The notes: generated by a model from the letters alone, not told the origin. A DNA stretch of 64,000 nucleotides from Caulifigura coniformis (GCF_007745175.1 NZ_CP036271.1:2864314-2928313); one strand, 5' to 3'. Numbered from the stretch's first letter, positions 25,761-34,234 are shown. Made by a program: numbers and translations.

Positions 25761-27014
25761 TCAGGGGAGATCGGCGTCAAACCCGATGGATTGGCCCTGC
25801 GAGAGGCGATCGCAGTCGATCGTGAACTTCGGTGATGCCCCGCCGGCGGAGATTTCGAATCGCCGCGACTCACCGGGCAGAAGGCCTTTCAGTGAATGAG
25901 CTGCCCGGACGCCATTGACCGCCGGCCAGGCGTGGTGGTAGAGCGGCGCGATCCCCGAGTTCTCCATCCGGATCAGCGATCGCCCAGGGGCTGAGGTGAA
26001 TTCCGTGACGCGAAATCGATAGCCCATCGCGAGGCCGGCGTCGCGAATGCGTTCCGGCTTCTGATGCCGGGGCTGGGCGTCGCCGATAATGAACGACAGG
26101 TGAAACCGGCGGGCCTGATCCTCGAAGGGGATGCCATGTGGCCCAGTTGCGGAGAGCGCCTCTTTCTGGTCGCGCTTCTCGTAGAAGCTGAACTCCCCTC
26201 CGGCCGGGGCCCGTTTCCAGCGGGTGCGGTCGAGCGCGTTCCAGTCGAGCTCATTCACTTCACTGTGACGTTTGTGATTGAACGAGTCATCAAAGAGTCC
26301 AAAAGAGAGCTCGAGCAATTCCGGCGAGCCCGCAATCGGGGAATAGTCGTCGGACGCGTCGACGGAGATCATCCAGGGGGTCTCGCGGAGCGCGGTCGAG
26401 ACGTGCTTCAGAAACTCCTCCTGAAACTCCTTGGAAGGGAACGTGAGGCCGAGCTTCATCGGGCCATCGTAGATGTGGTACTCCGCCCACAGCCCGAACC
26501 CGACCTGCACAAACGCGAGCCGTGGATCGCGATCATAGCGCCTTGCGAACTCGGTGAAGAACTCGAGGGCAAACTGCCTGAGGTCCGGGCTGGACCAATC
26601 GGGAAACTCGGTTGGCTGACCTTCGCTGTTGGCGCGGGTGAGGGTGTACGAGGGGGACTTGACGAGAAACGCCGGTACGCCGGTCTTCTGCCCGACATAG
26701 GTGTCGTGCCAGCGCAGGACAAGTTGATGCCCGCGTCCCGAGACTTCTTCCAGCAGGCGATCCAACTTCGACCAGTCGTACCGGCCGCTCGCGGGGGCCA
26801 CGTCAGCATAAGTCATGTACGAGTATTCAAGCTGAATCGGGGCCGTCGCTGTCGCAGCGTTCGTGGCCCAGAGGACGATGCCGGTCATGGGCTGGACGGT
26901 CGTGACGGCCGACTTGAGCCTCACTGGACGCAACGGCACTTCCCCGCGGGCAACGGCGCTGAATACGGCCCCGGTCATCAGGAAGCAGATCCAGGGAAAG
27001 CATCGTCCAGCCAT
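25761..27014 (-). CDS. Exported DUF4832-type glycosidase-like protein
   Basis: 417 residues with signal peptide CFPWICFLMTGAVFSAVA. The first 270 residues look like a TIM barrel of glycoside-hydrolase type (YDWSKLDRLLEEVSGRGHQLVLRWHDTYVG, FVQVGFGLWAEYHIYD with a possible acid Glu), and the last 150 residues a beta-sandwich (RSLIRMENSGIAPLYHHAWPAVNG) as in DUF4832 proteins. Polysaccharide substrate unknown. AGGAAC lies about 7 bases before the ATG. It is 125 bases downstream of the reverse transcriptase on the same strand; co-transcription is possible but a functional link is not evident. Confidence 0.6.
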   Translation of the reverse strand: MAGRCFPWICFLMTGAVFSAVARGEVPLRPVRLKSAVTTVQPMTGIVLWATNAATATAPIQLEYSYMTYADVAPASGRYDWSKLDRLLEEVSGRGHQLVLRWHDTYVGQKTGVPAFLVKSPSYTLTRANSEGQPTEFPDWSSPDLRQFALEFFTEFARRYDRDPRLAFVQVGFGLWAEYHIYDGPMKLGLTFPSKEFQEEFLKHVSTALRETPWMISVDASDDYSPIAGSPELLELSFGLFDDSFNHKRHSEVNELDWNALDRTRWKRAPAGGEFSFYEKRDQKEALSATGPHGIPFEDQARRFHLSFIIGDAQPRHQKPERIRDAGLAMGYRFRVTEFTSAPGRSLIRMENSGIAPLYHHAWPAVNGVRAAHSLKGLLPGESRRFEISAGGASPKFTIDCDRLSQGQSIGFDADLP

Positions 27015-27139
27015 GCGTTCTGTTCCTGACAGGATGCCTGCGGTATTCAGAGCTTGCACACGAAGTCCAGGCGGGCCGCCTCCCGGAAGAGACAGTGTGA
27101 CGGATCGCGACGAATTGCCGAGACTGCCACTGAGGAAAG

Positions 27140-28447
27140 TCACCAGGCGATCGCCTCGAACAGCTTCACCAACTTCGCCTGCCGGTGAGGGTTGATGGAA
27201 GAGACCCAGGCAATCCGACCTTGAAGGTGTTGCCGGAAGCGGGACGAGTCCTGTTGTTCCTCGGCCGTGAGTCCTTTGGTTCCACAGCGGTGCAGGATCG
27301 CCCGCAGCTGGTCAAATGCGGCCCTTGGTGTATTCAGGCCGTGATTCAGGTTCAGGCCGCAGACATTCTGTCGCCGGCCGGCTGGCATAATTCGCGTCTT
27401 CGCGTGCCGGACCGAGAGCCGTTCGTCGGCGAGAATCATGAACAGCGTTCGACGCAGGTCGACGACATCGCTGCGCGTCTCCCGGTCCCCGGAGAAGACG
27501 AGGTCGTCACAGTAGCGTGTGTACTGCAGGCCGCGCGACTCCGCGAGACGCGCCAGCCTCTGGTCGAAGCGAAACAGGCAGAGATTGGCGAGCGCAGGCG
27601 ACGTCGGCGCTCCCTGCGGTAGATGAAGTCCACTCAATCGCGAGCGCAACCGCTGCACATGAGCATCGGCAGCGTGCCCGATGCCGTCGCACAGAACGTC
27701 GGACGGCGCAGCGTTCACGCACAGTCGGGTCAGCCACTGGGCGGAGGCCTCGGGATAGCCGAGGAACCGGAACACCTCGACGACCCGGTTCGCCGCGATG
27801 GTGGCGAAGAAGTCCGCGAGATCGAGACGCAGGACCCAGTTGCGTCGGACATGCGGTGAGAGAAACGTCTGGAGTGAACGCCCACGAACGAATGCGTGGG
27901 CGGCCGGGTGCGGCGGGACGTGGTCCAGGAGGTCGGAAAGTATCTGCCGCTGAACGGCCATGAGCCTCCACTTGGGGCTTTCAATCAACCGGACGCGGCC
28001 ATCCGACTTCTTCAACCATCGGTAGGCATAGTTACGGGCGCGGGCGTGGCGGCGCCGTTCTGGAACTCCAGCACCGGCGAGGCCGTCGACCTGCCCGGGA
28101 TCGAGGCGCAGCCAGGCCGCGATGTCTCCGGGTGTGCAGAGTGCGGGAACGAGAAGACTGGCGGCCGCGGGATGCGGCCGCATTCGTGGGCGAGGAAGGT
28201 CCGCGAGTGGAACGTCCTTCTGCCTCGGGGCCAGGTGGCGGTTTCTGGTGATCCAGAACGCGAGTCGGATGGCGCGCGGCGGCGCGGGAAACTCGGCCAC
28301 GAGTTCCACGGCCGTCTGCCTCGGCCAGCGACTCCGTGCGACGGCGTGGAAGGTCGTCTTCAGGCGACCGGTCAGCGACTTTAGATCCCAGGGCCCCGCG
28401 AGAAGTGCCTCGGCGATTCGGGCAGCACGCAGGATCTCGCCGTTCAC
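27140..28447 (-). CDS. Retron-type reverse transcriptase
   Basis: A 435-residue protein from a GTG start. Residues 1-130 are a basic N-terminal extension, and YRWLKKSDGRVRLIESPK (143-159) begins the RT domain. RT motifs in order: LRLDLADFF (206-214), LPQGAPTSPALANL (276-289), YCDD (312-315, where YADD is usual), AKTRIM (349-354) and GRRQNVCGLNLN (357-368), which replaces the retron VTG triplet by VCG. The architecture recalls myxobacterial retron RTs with long N-terminal domains. All three catalytic aspartates are present, so it is probably active. About 260 bases of hairpin-rich non-coding DNA precede it, where a retron RNA would lie. No maturase or effector domain is fused. Confidence 0.85.
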   Translation of the reverse strand: MNGEILRAARIAEALLAGPWDLKSLTGRLKTTFHAVARSRWPRQTAVELVAEFPAPPRAIRLAFWITRNRHLAPRQKDVPLADLPRPRMRPHPAAASLLVPALCTPGDIAAWLRLDPGQVDGLAGAGVPERRRHARARNYAYRWLKKSDGRVRLIESPKWRLMAVQRQILSDLLDHVPPHPAAHAFVRGRSLQTFLSPHVRRNWVLRLDLADFFATIAANRVVEVFRFLGYPEASAQWLTRLCVNAAPSDVLCDGIGHAADAHVQRLRSRLSGLHLPQGAPTSPALANLCLFRFDQRLARLAESRGLQYTRYCDDLVFSGDRETRSDVVDLRRTLFMILADERLSVRHAKTRIMPAGRRQNVCGLNLNHGLNTPRAAFDQLRAILHRCGTKGLTAEEQQDSSRFRQHLQGRIAWVSSINPHRQAKLVKLFEAIAW

Positions 28448-28514
28448 TCAAACCAGCCCTTCACGACGCGTCGAGTTCAAATCGAGCGGAGAACGCCCTG
28501 CCAGGTCGACGGCC

Positions 28515-28656
28515 GCGTGAGCAGACCTGCATGTCAGTGCAGTCACGCTCACGCCCGAAATGGAACAGGGAAACCATGTGTCATCCGGGGATGCCCCGGA
28601 GAAGTGACTCGTCGCAACATGACGGATCACCAGTCCAGAGCGTTCCCGCTCGACTG
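28515..28656 (-). ncRNA. Candidate retron-type non-coding RNA (structured leader)
   Basis: Three hairpins lie upstream of the RT start. At 28631-28656 a 10-bp stem with a GGAA loop and 2-base bulge (CAGTCGAGCG/CGCTC-GACTG); at 28584-28600 TCCGGGG-CAT-CCCCGGA; at 28515-28554 GCGTGAGC/GCTCACGC enclosing CTGCA/TGCAG. Retron msr-msd RNAs sit here and are built of such stems. I could not find a long a1/a2 end repeat or assign the branching G, so the call is tentative. Confidence 0.4.
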
Positions 28657-28708
28657 CGAGTGTGCCGGACAGTCGGCCCCGGTTGCAAGGTCGTCGCAAC
28701 GCCGGCGA

Positions 28709-29266
28709 TCAGGGCGATTCATCAGCCATGCGACAGAGCTGCTGGACCGTGCGCCAGTTGCGGGCGGTGACAGCGACGCCGAGAAGTCGCTCAACGGCGG
28801 CGGCGAGCTTCGAGCGGCCAATGCCGTCGGGCGCGTGCAGGTAGAAGGCCCGCGAAGTCAGCTGGAAGCGCTCGGAAGAGGCCTTCAGCTTTTCGAGGGC
28901 ATCGAGCTTGGGGGCCGTGGGCTTCGCGGCGAGGAAGAACACGTGCAGGCGCGAGGGATCGTCCTCGGCCTCCGGAAAGGGGTTGGCCTCGACGATCGAA
29001 CGGAACTCGCTGCGCTTGAACAGCTGGACGCCAGGCTCAACGCCACAGGTTCTGGAAATGGCCTTTGCGATCGCTGCGACGGACCTGGACGTCAGCGATC
29101 CGGGGAACTGGAAGACCGCATTGCCACTCTGGATGTACGTGCGGACTCTTTCACAGCCGAGCGATTCCAGGGCCGCGACGAGTTCGCGCATCGGAACGAT
29201 CGATCTGCCCCCGACGTTGATGCCTCGGAGCAGAGCGATCGCGAGTTCCGGTTTCTGTCCTGGCAC
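28709..29266 (-). CDS. DUF1697 protein
   Basis: A 185-residue cytoplasmic protein matching DUF1697: LAIALLRGINVGGRSIVPMRE (the family signature LLRGINVGG), RVRTYIQSGNAVF, then FFLAAKP and NWRTVQQL near the C-terminus. Function of the family is unknown. The start is placed at a GTG before PGQKPELA; no ATG is available in a sensible position and the ribosome binding site is weak. The next gene upstream on the same strand ends 23 bases before, so the pair may be an operon. Confidence 0.85.
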   Translation of the reverse strand: MPGQKPELAIALLRGINVGGRSIVPMRELVAALESLGCERVRTYIQSGNAVFQFPGSLTSRSVAAIAKAISRTCGVEPGVQLFKRSEFRSIVEANPFPEAEDDPSRLHVFFLAAKPTAPKLDALEKLKASSERFQLTSRAFYLHAPDGIGRSKLAAAVERLLGVAVTARNWRTVQQLCRMADESP

Positions 29267-29289
29267 GATGGGGCCGTCTTCTTTCGGGT

Positions 29290-29784
29290 TCAGGCAGTCA
29301 CGAGTACGACGGGATGGCTGCGTTTCACGCTCAGCACGCCGGCGACGAGGAACCCGACCAGCACCGCGAGCTGAGTGACCGCGAAGGGGAGTTCGGACTG
29401 CGTCGGGGCGAGGGCATGCAGCACGGGAATCTTCTGGAACGACTGCACGACCAGCACGAAGACGTTGAGGTACTGGGCCAGCAGTCCCGTCACGATAAAC
29501 GCCGTGTGCCAGCGGCCTTCCAGATGCCGGACGGAGCGGGCGTGCACGGCCACGGCCAGCACCAGCAGCGACACCACGCCGAACACGATCCCGGGGGTGA
29601 TCTTCACGATCGGGAACAGGAACCCGGTCGCGCTGGTCAGGATCGTGGCCACGAGAAAGGCGTTCGTCCAGGCGCGGGAGTCGCGACGGTGGAGAAGGCC
29701 GGCCATCCAGACGAAGCCCGTTGCGATGCCAACCAGGCTGATGGCGACATGGACCAGAACGAGGACGAACAGGCTGGTAGACAT
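29290..29784 (-). CDS. Four- or five-span integral membrane protein
   Basis: 164 residues, mostly membrane: SLFVLVLVHVAISLVGIATGF, AFLVATILTSATGFLF, IVFGVVSLLVLAVAVHA, AFIVTGLLAQYLNVFVLVVQ and TQLAVLVGFLVAGVLS. RHLEGRW and SFQKIPVLHALAPTQSE are recurring loops in a widespread but uncharacterised bacterial family. GGGAG eight bases upstream supports the ATG used. No function can be proposed. Confidence 0.75.
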   Translation of the reverse strand: MSTSLFVLVLVHVAISLVGIATGFVWMAGLLHRRDSRAWTNAFLVATILTSATGFLFPIVKITPGIVFGVVSLLVLAVAVHARSVRHLEGRWHTAFIVTGLLAQYLNVFVLVVQSFQKIPVLHALAPTQSELPFAVTQLAVLVGFLVAGVLSVKRSHPVVLVTA

Positions 29785-29926
29785 CTCGGACTCCCACTGG
29801 AAGATCAAAGAGCGCTGAGCAATCGACACCTGATCTACAGCGGGGGAGGGGAGGGCCTTACCGGAATTCAGGCAGGGAGGCCGGAGATTGGCCGTCGCGG
29901 CGGAGGGCTTCAGGGGATGAATGCCG

Positions 29927-29956
29927 AAAGCCCGGCCGTTGTTGCGGCCGGGCTTT
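29927..29956 (-). terminator. 12-bp perfect hairpin terminator
   Basis: AAAGCCCGGCCG and CGGCCGGGCTTT flank a 6-base loop, after the end of the NTF2-like gene on the minus strand. Confidence 0.65.
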
Positions 29957-30023
29957 GGTGGCAGGGCTCAATGGCGCCGGCACAGCCGGCGACTTCGCGA
30001 TGGGACGATCCCCCGAGTGGGAA

Positions 30024-30407
30024 TCAGCAGGGGTTGCGGTGGAAGTGCACATGCTTCCAGTCCTTGCCCTGCTTCTGCCAGACGCGAGTCTCTTCGACGG
30101 CAACGGTGATCGGGTCCTTGTTGGCATCAAGTTTCTGGACCAGCCGGATGTAGCACACGATGGCCGTCTCGCCCATCACCCGCACGTGTGGCGAGGAAAT
30201 GGACGACTGCCGGGGCGTGCCGCTGGAGGGAAGATCGAAATAGAACTTGTGGAACGGCATGCCCGCCACGAGATTGCCCCGCGCTTCCGGCTCGAAACAG
30301 GTTAGCGATTCGTCGCACAGTGCGGCGTAAGCCTTCCAGTCGCCGGCGTCGATCGTCTTGAGGAGTTTGGCGGAAACGTCGAGGACGGCTTGTTCGTCGG
30401 AGGTCAT
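30024..30407 (-). CDS. NTF2-like protein of the CaMKII-association-domain type
   Basis: 127 residues folding as a small alpha+beta cone: MTSDEQAVLDVSAKLLKTIDAGDW forms the helical lid, YAALCDESLTCFEPEARGNLVAG and HKFYFD the cavity, and EETRVWQKQGKDWKHVHFHR the closing strands, as in DUF4440/CaMKII-AD proteins. These are usually cytoplasmic dimers with unknown ligands. The internal ATG is preferred because the upstream extension is not protein-like. Confidence 0.8.
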   Translation of the reverse strand: MTSDEQAVLDVSAKLLKTIDAGDWKAYAALCDESLTCFEPEARGNLVAGMPFHKFYFDLPSSGTPRQSSISSPHVRVMGETAIVCYIRLVQKLDANKDPITVAVEETRVWQKQGKDWKHVHFHRNPC

Positions 30408-30500
30408 CGGAGATTGCGTTGTTTCGGGGAAGGAACAGATGGAAGGGCGTAGTCTGTTTCGAGGCCTGAACGTTGGCAAGCGGACGGGACGAACAGACAG

Positions 30501-30606
30501 GGCTGGTCACTTCTTCAAGATGGGCCAATTCATCGTTGGGTTGCGCCGTTGCCGCAAAATGACTTGCGGTAACGAAAGTCGACCGACCGTGAAAAAGTGA
30601 CTCGCC
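30501..30606. repeat. MITE-like element, copy 1
   Basis: About 105 bp with terminal inverted repeats (GGTCACTTCTTCA ... TGAAAAAGTGAC) and an inner palindrome GTTGCCGCA/TTGCGGTAAC. A second copy starts 414 bp away in the same orientation. No open reading frame. Confidence 0.65.
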
Positions 30607-30654
30607 CCGCCTCAATCCCCACCTGCCCAAGCACTTCCGAGTACCGAGTACCGG

Positions 30655-30722
30655 GCCCCCACCCGCGCAACCGCCCCCGTCATGGTGGAGGACCGCATGA
30701 ACACAACCACCACCAACCCGTC
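30655..30722. repeat. Dispersed intergenic repeat, copy B
   Basis: It shares CGCGCAACC, GGAGG and ATGAACACAACCACCACC with the copies near 14.9 and 39.7 kb. It lies between the two MITE-like elements. The 100-residue frame starting at its ATG is Pro/Arg-rich and not convincing as a protein. Confidence 0.5.
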
Positions 30723-30914
30723 GTCACACACCCCGGCCCGGCCGGCTCCCTGTCCGCACCACCCACGCTCTCCCGATCCTTCCACTGAACTTCCGCAGGA
30801 AAAGAGGGCGAGGAGTACAGGACCACCCACACAACGCGCCCTCCTTGCTCCCCTCGACGTCAAACACCTCCGCACTGTTCCCGATCCCTGCCCGTGCCTG
30901 AGAGTTGCGCGCAA

Positions 30915-31007
30915 GGCTGGTCACTTTTTTCAAGATGGGCCAGTTCGTCGTTGCCGCAACATGATCTGCGGTGACGACCGACGACCTGTTGTGAAAAGGT
31001 GACTCAC
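30915..31007. repeat. MITE-like element, copy 2
   Basis: About 93 bp, aligned with copy 1 over its whole length with one short deletion. Ends are GGTCACTTTTTTCA and TGAAAAGGTGAC; the inner palindrome is GTTGCCGCA/TGCGGTGAC. Together with copy 1 and repeat B it fills the 30408-31048 gap. Confidence 0.65.
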
Positions 31008-31048
31008 CCTGGACGAACAGACGGCAAACGGGGGAAAGACGTCTCTCG

Positions 31049-31660
31049 CTAACTCTTGCCGCCCGCAAGCAGTCTGGGAAAGTCGATCCCGGTGGAGGGG
31101 GAGATGTCGGCCTGCATGACTTTGTGCAGTTGCGCGAGCGTGTGCTGGTGGTCGTCGGCCGATTCAGCCGCGCTGCAGTCGCTGGGAGCCACGATCTGGT
31201 AGCCGCGCATGTGGGCGTCGTTGGCCGTGAAGAACACGCAGATATTCGTCGCCATCCCGGTCAGGATCAGCGTTTTCGCCTCGAGTCGCGCCAGCAGGAT
31301 CTCCAGCGGAGTCAGGTAGAAGCCCGAGTGCATGGGCTTGAGGACAAAATAGTCGTCCTCATCCGGCCGGAGACGTTCGGCGATCGGTCGGCCAAGCGTC
31401 TCAGGCCGGAGACAGTCGTCAATCAGGGACCGGAAGTCGGAGCGCCAGCGGCCGAAGTTGTCGTTCACGTAGATGACGGGAACGCCGTGACGCTTCGCCT
31501 GGGCTTTTAGCGCCTGGATGCGTTCGGCCATCGGCATTGCATGCTTGAGGAGCGCCTCGGCATTCGGAAAATCGAGCGAGTTGATGACGTCGATCAGCAG
31601 CAGTGCGACGGGACACCTGACGTCATCCGGATCCAGGATGGCAGTGGGCTCGCTGGTCAT
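31049..31660 (-). CDS. Isochorismatase-family cysteine hydrolase
   Basis: A 203-residue Rossmann-like hydrolase. The catalytic triad is visible: Asp24 in ALLLIDVIN, Lys108 in YFVLKPMHSGFY and Cys141 in GMATNICVFF, with the cis-peptide Ala-Thr before Cys. Family members hydrolyse nicotinamide, ureidoacrylate or similar amides; this substrate is unknown. The ATG before TSEPTAILD is chosen over a longer frame of low quality. It is monocistronic. Confidence 0.88.
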   Translation of the reverse strand: MTSEPTAILDPDDVRCPVALLLIDVINSLDFPNAEALLKHAMPMAERIQALKAQAKRHGVPVIYVNDNFGRWRSDFRSLIDDCLRPETLGRPIAERLRPDEDDYFVLKPMHSGFYLTPLEILLARLEAKTLILTGMATNICVFFTANDAHMRGYQIVAPSDCSAAESADDHQHTLAQLHKVMQADISPSTGIDFPRLLAGGKS

Positions 31661-32008
31661 GGCGGGAGTCGGACTCTGGCGGTGCGCGGGTGAAGGGCGA
31701 CGACTCAGGTCCTGCGAACCTACTCCCCGTGGCCCTGCATTCAAGGGGGGGGGAATCCAGCGCCTTCCGAATTCGGCACTGGAGAGTCAGCCTCCCTGTC
31801 CCGGAGCCCCGGTGGCGCCAGATTGCGCGGTGAGCCCGCGAGGTGATGCCTGTGCGAACAGCCCTCCCGCTGCGACGGGGCACGCAAACTCCAGCCAGAA
31901 CCACGAGATTTCCCAATCGACCAAGCGAATCGCGGCGGAAATGCACGACCCTGCGGCGCGCAAAGTGGAGGAGAACATGAAAAATCGGCGTCCCAGGCTG
32001 GCAACTTC

Positions 32009-32038
32009 TTGATATTTCCGCGCACCCGATGGCAGTAT
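32009..32038 (+). promoter_or_regulatory. Possible promoter of the GRDP-like gene
   Basis: TTGATA, 18 bases and CAGTAT, 88 bases before the next ATG. The rest of the 465-base gap (31661-32125) shows nothing recognisable. Confidence 0.35.
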
Positions 32039-32125
32039 GGAGGCATGCGTTTTGCAAATCGCATGCGGCACGCTGCTCACGTGGGTCCCTCAACACCCCA
32101 GCCTGAATCATTAGGAGTGGAGACG

Positions 32126-32614
32126 ATGACACTTCTTGGCACTGCCACGAAAACGCTGCCCGAATCGATTGCTCGACTCGACTTCGATTACCTCGGACGC
32201 AAGCTGCTCGACGACGACGCCTTCGAAGCCAAACGCCGCAACGGCGAGCGGCTCTGGGACGAAGAACGCGTCGCCCGCGCTCTGAAAGAATACAAACAGT
32301 TCCTGGCCCTCATGCTGTGGTCGCCGGAAGCCGTGCTCGTGCCGTCGGAAGACATCGACGAAGTGTGGCACACGCACGTCCTTAACACGGCCCGCTATCA
32401 GGCCGACTGCGAAACGATTTTCGGCCGCTTCCAGCATCACTTCCCCACCTTCGGCGAATCGGACGAAGTGCAGGAAGAGCACATGAAGGGACGCGACGAA
32501 ACGCTGAAGATGTTCGAAGAAGCCTTCGGCGAAGTGCCGGAGTCTTACACGTTCAACGCATACCTGCGCTGCAGCGGGCGCTGTGGACGCCGCTGCCGAC
32601 GCATTGAATTCTGA
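32126..32614 (+). CDS. Glycine-rich-domain-protein-like (GRDP/DUF1399-type) protein
   Basis: 162 residues. The stretch VPSEDIDEVWHTHVLNTARYQADCETIFG matches the conserved W-H-x-H-x-x-x-T/P-x-x-Y core of the GRDP-like family, seen mainly in plants and scattered bacteria. The C-terminus (YLRCSGRCGRRCRRIEF) is Cys/Arg-rich and may bind metal or nucleic acid. GGAG lies close before the ATG, and a strong terminator follows, so it is a single-gene transcript. Biochemical role unknown. Confidence 0.75.
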   Translation: MTLLGTATKTLPESIARLDFDYLGRKLLDDDAFEAKRRNGERLWDEERVARALKEYKQFLALMLWSPEAVLVPSEDIDEVWHTHVLNTARYQADCETIFGRFQHHFPTFGESDEVQEEHMKGRDETLKMFEEAFGEVPESYTFNAYLRCSGRCGRRCRRIEF

Positions 32615-32727
32615 GGTCGTCGAACGCGGTTCACGGGGCGTCTCGCACCCTGAACATGCCCGCAACCTGTGGAAATTGAAGTCGAAGGCTGGCGCAACCG
32701 TATGGTTGTGACATCCTGTTGAGGTCG

Positions 32728-32770
32728 CGAATCCGGATGGCCATCGAGCGATCCGGATTCGTTTTGTTTT
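32728..32770 (+). terminator. Intrinsic terminator
   Basis: CGAATCCGGAT and ATCCGGATTCG flank a 12-base loop and are followed by TTTTGTTTT. Confidence 0.85.
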
Positions 32771-32887
32771 GAGGGGGGCTCACCCGACCAGAACGTCACG
32801 CAGCGGAGGCGAAAGTCGTCTTGGTTGGCGGGCGGCGTCTGGCGTACCCTTCCGCGTCACCTGTCCCAGGGAGGGGCGTTTCGCGTC

Positions 32888-34213
32888 ATGTCGGCGGCCG
32901 GATGGATCCTGAATACGCTTTACGGAGCGCTGCTCATCGCGGCGTCCCCCTGGATCGCGTATCGCCGGCTGCGACATGGAAAAGACCGCGAAGGCTTCCG
33001 GCAGAAGTTCCTTGGGGATGTCCCTGCCCGTCCCGGCGCCCGCCCCTGCGTGTGGCTGCACGCCGTGAGCGTGGGCGAAGTTCTGCTTCTCAAACCGGTT
33101 CTCGACCGGCTGCGTGCCGAGCACGGCTCGCTCGACATCGTCCTTTCGACGACCACGCAAACCGGCCAGGCGGTGGCCCGGGAGAAGTATCCTTTCGCCC
33201 GCACCGTCTACTATCCGTTCGACTTCACCTGGGCCGTCCGCCGTGCGCTCCGCCGCCTCAGGCCCGACGTCGTCGCCCTCGTGGAACTGGAGTTGTGGCC
33301 CAACTTCATTTCCGCCGTTCACGAGCGCGGCGTCCCGCTCGTCCTGCTGAACGGTCGGATCAGTGAACGCAGCTTTCGCGGTTATTCGCGGATCCGCAGG
33401 CTCGTGGCCGGCTGGCTGGGCAGGTTCACGCTGCTCACGGTTCAGACGGAGGAATATGGCGAACGGCTCCAGGCACTCGGCGCTCCGGCCGACCGGGTCG
33501 TAGTCACCGGGTCCGTGAAGTACGACGGCCTGGAGCATGACCGGAGCAATCCACGGACAGAGACGCTCCGGCAGTCGTTCGGAATCCGGGCGGGAGAGCG
33601 GGTCTTCATCGCGGGCAGCACGCAGGCCCCGGAAGAACAACTTGCCATCGAGTCATACCGTGCGCTGCGGAACGAGTTTCCGGACTTGAGGCTCGTCGTC
33701 GTTCCGCGGCACAAGGAACGATTCGAGGAAACGGCCGGGCTGATCGAACGGAGCGGCCTCGGACTTCGGCGGCGATCCACCGGGGCGACATCGACCAACG
33801 GTTCGCAAACGGACCGCCCGGTCCTGCTCCTCGACACACTGGGCGAGCTCTCCGCCTGCTGGGGGCTGGCCGACATCGCCTTCGTCGGGGGGAGCCTGTC
33901 CCGCCGCGGCGGGCAGAACATGCTCGAGCCGGCTGCTTATGGCGCGGCCGTGCTGTTCGGGCCGAACACGTTCAACTTCCGCCACGCCGTGGAGATGCTG
34001 CTCGCGCGGAACGCCGCCCGCGTCGTACACTCCGGCGAGGAATTGACGGCCTGCGTCCGCGAACTTCTGCGGGACGAACCGGCCCGCCGAGCGATGGGGG
34101 AGCGTGCCCGCCAGTTCGTGCTGTCGCAACACGGCGCCACCTCCCGTGTGACGTCGCTGCTCGGGGAACTTCTGCCTGCAGATCCGGGCGTTTCAATGCG
34201 ACGGGCCGGCTGA
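32888..34213 (+). CDS. waaA: 3-deoxy-D-manno-octulosonic acid (Kdo) transferase
   Basis: A 441-residue GT30 glycosyltransferase that adds Kdo from CMP-Kdo to lipid A precursor at the inner membrane. An N-terminal anchor (ILNTLYGALLIAASPWIAYR) precedes the KdtA core: WLHAVSVGEV, VLSTTTQTG, LVELELWPNF with the catalytic Glu, and the nucleotide-binding half AGSTQAPEE, VPRHKERF, FVGGSLSRRGGQNMLEPAAYG. Length is normal. With the LptD-like protein it argues that this planctomycete makes LPS. It converges with apbE, 21 bases apart. Confidence 0.95.
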   Translation: MSAAGWILNTLYGALLIAASPWIAYRRLRHGKDREGFRQKFLGDVPARPGARPCVWLHAVSVGEVLLLKPVLDRLRAEHGSLDIVLSTTTQTGQAVAREKYPFARTVYYPFDFTWAVRRALRRLRPDVVALVELELWPNFISAVHERGVPLVLLNGRISERSFRGYSRIRRLVAGWLGRFTLLTVQTEEYGERLQALGAPADRVVVTGSVKYDGLEHDRSNPRTETLRQSFGIRAGERVFIAGSTQAPEEQLAIESYRALRNEFPDLRLVVVPRHKERFEETAGLIERSGLGLRRRSTGATSTNGSQTDRPVLLLDTLGELSACWGLADIAFVGGSLSRRGGQNMLEPAAYGAAVLFGPNTFNFRHAVEMLLARNAARVVHSGEELTACVRELLRDEPARRAMGERARQFVLSQHGATSRVTSLLGELLPADPGVSMRRAG

Positions 34214-34234
34214 GACTCGGCCTGGTTCTGGAGA

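Noticed and set aside
30682-31002. 106-codon frame starting MNTTTTNPSSH
   Set aside because: It begins in a dispersed repeat and runs through a MITE-like element; Pro/Arg-rich and without conservation among the repeat copies.
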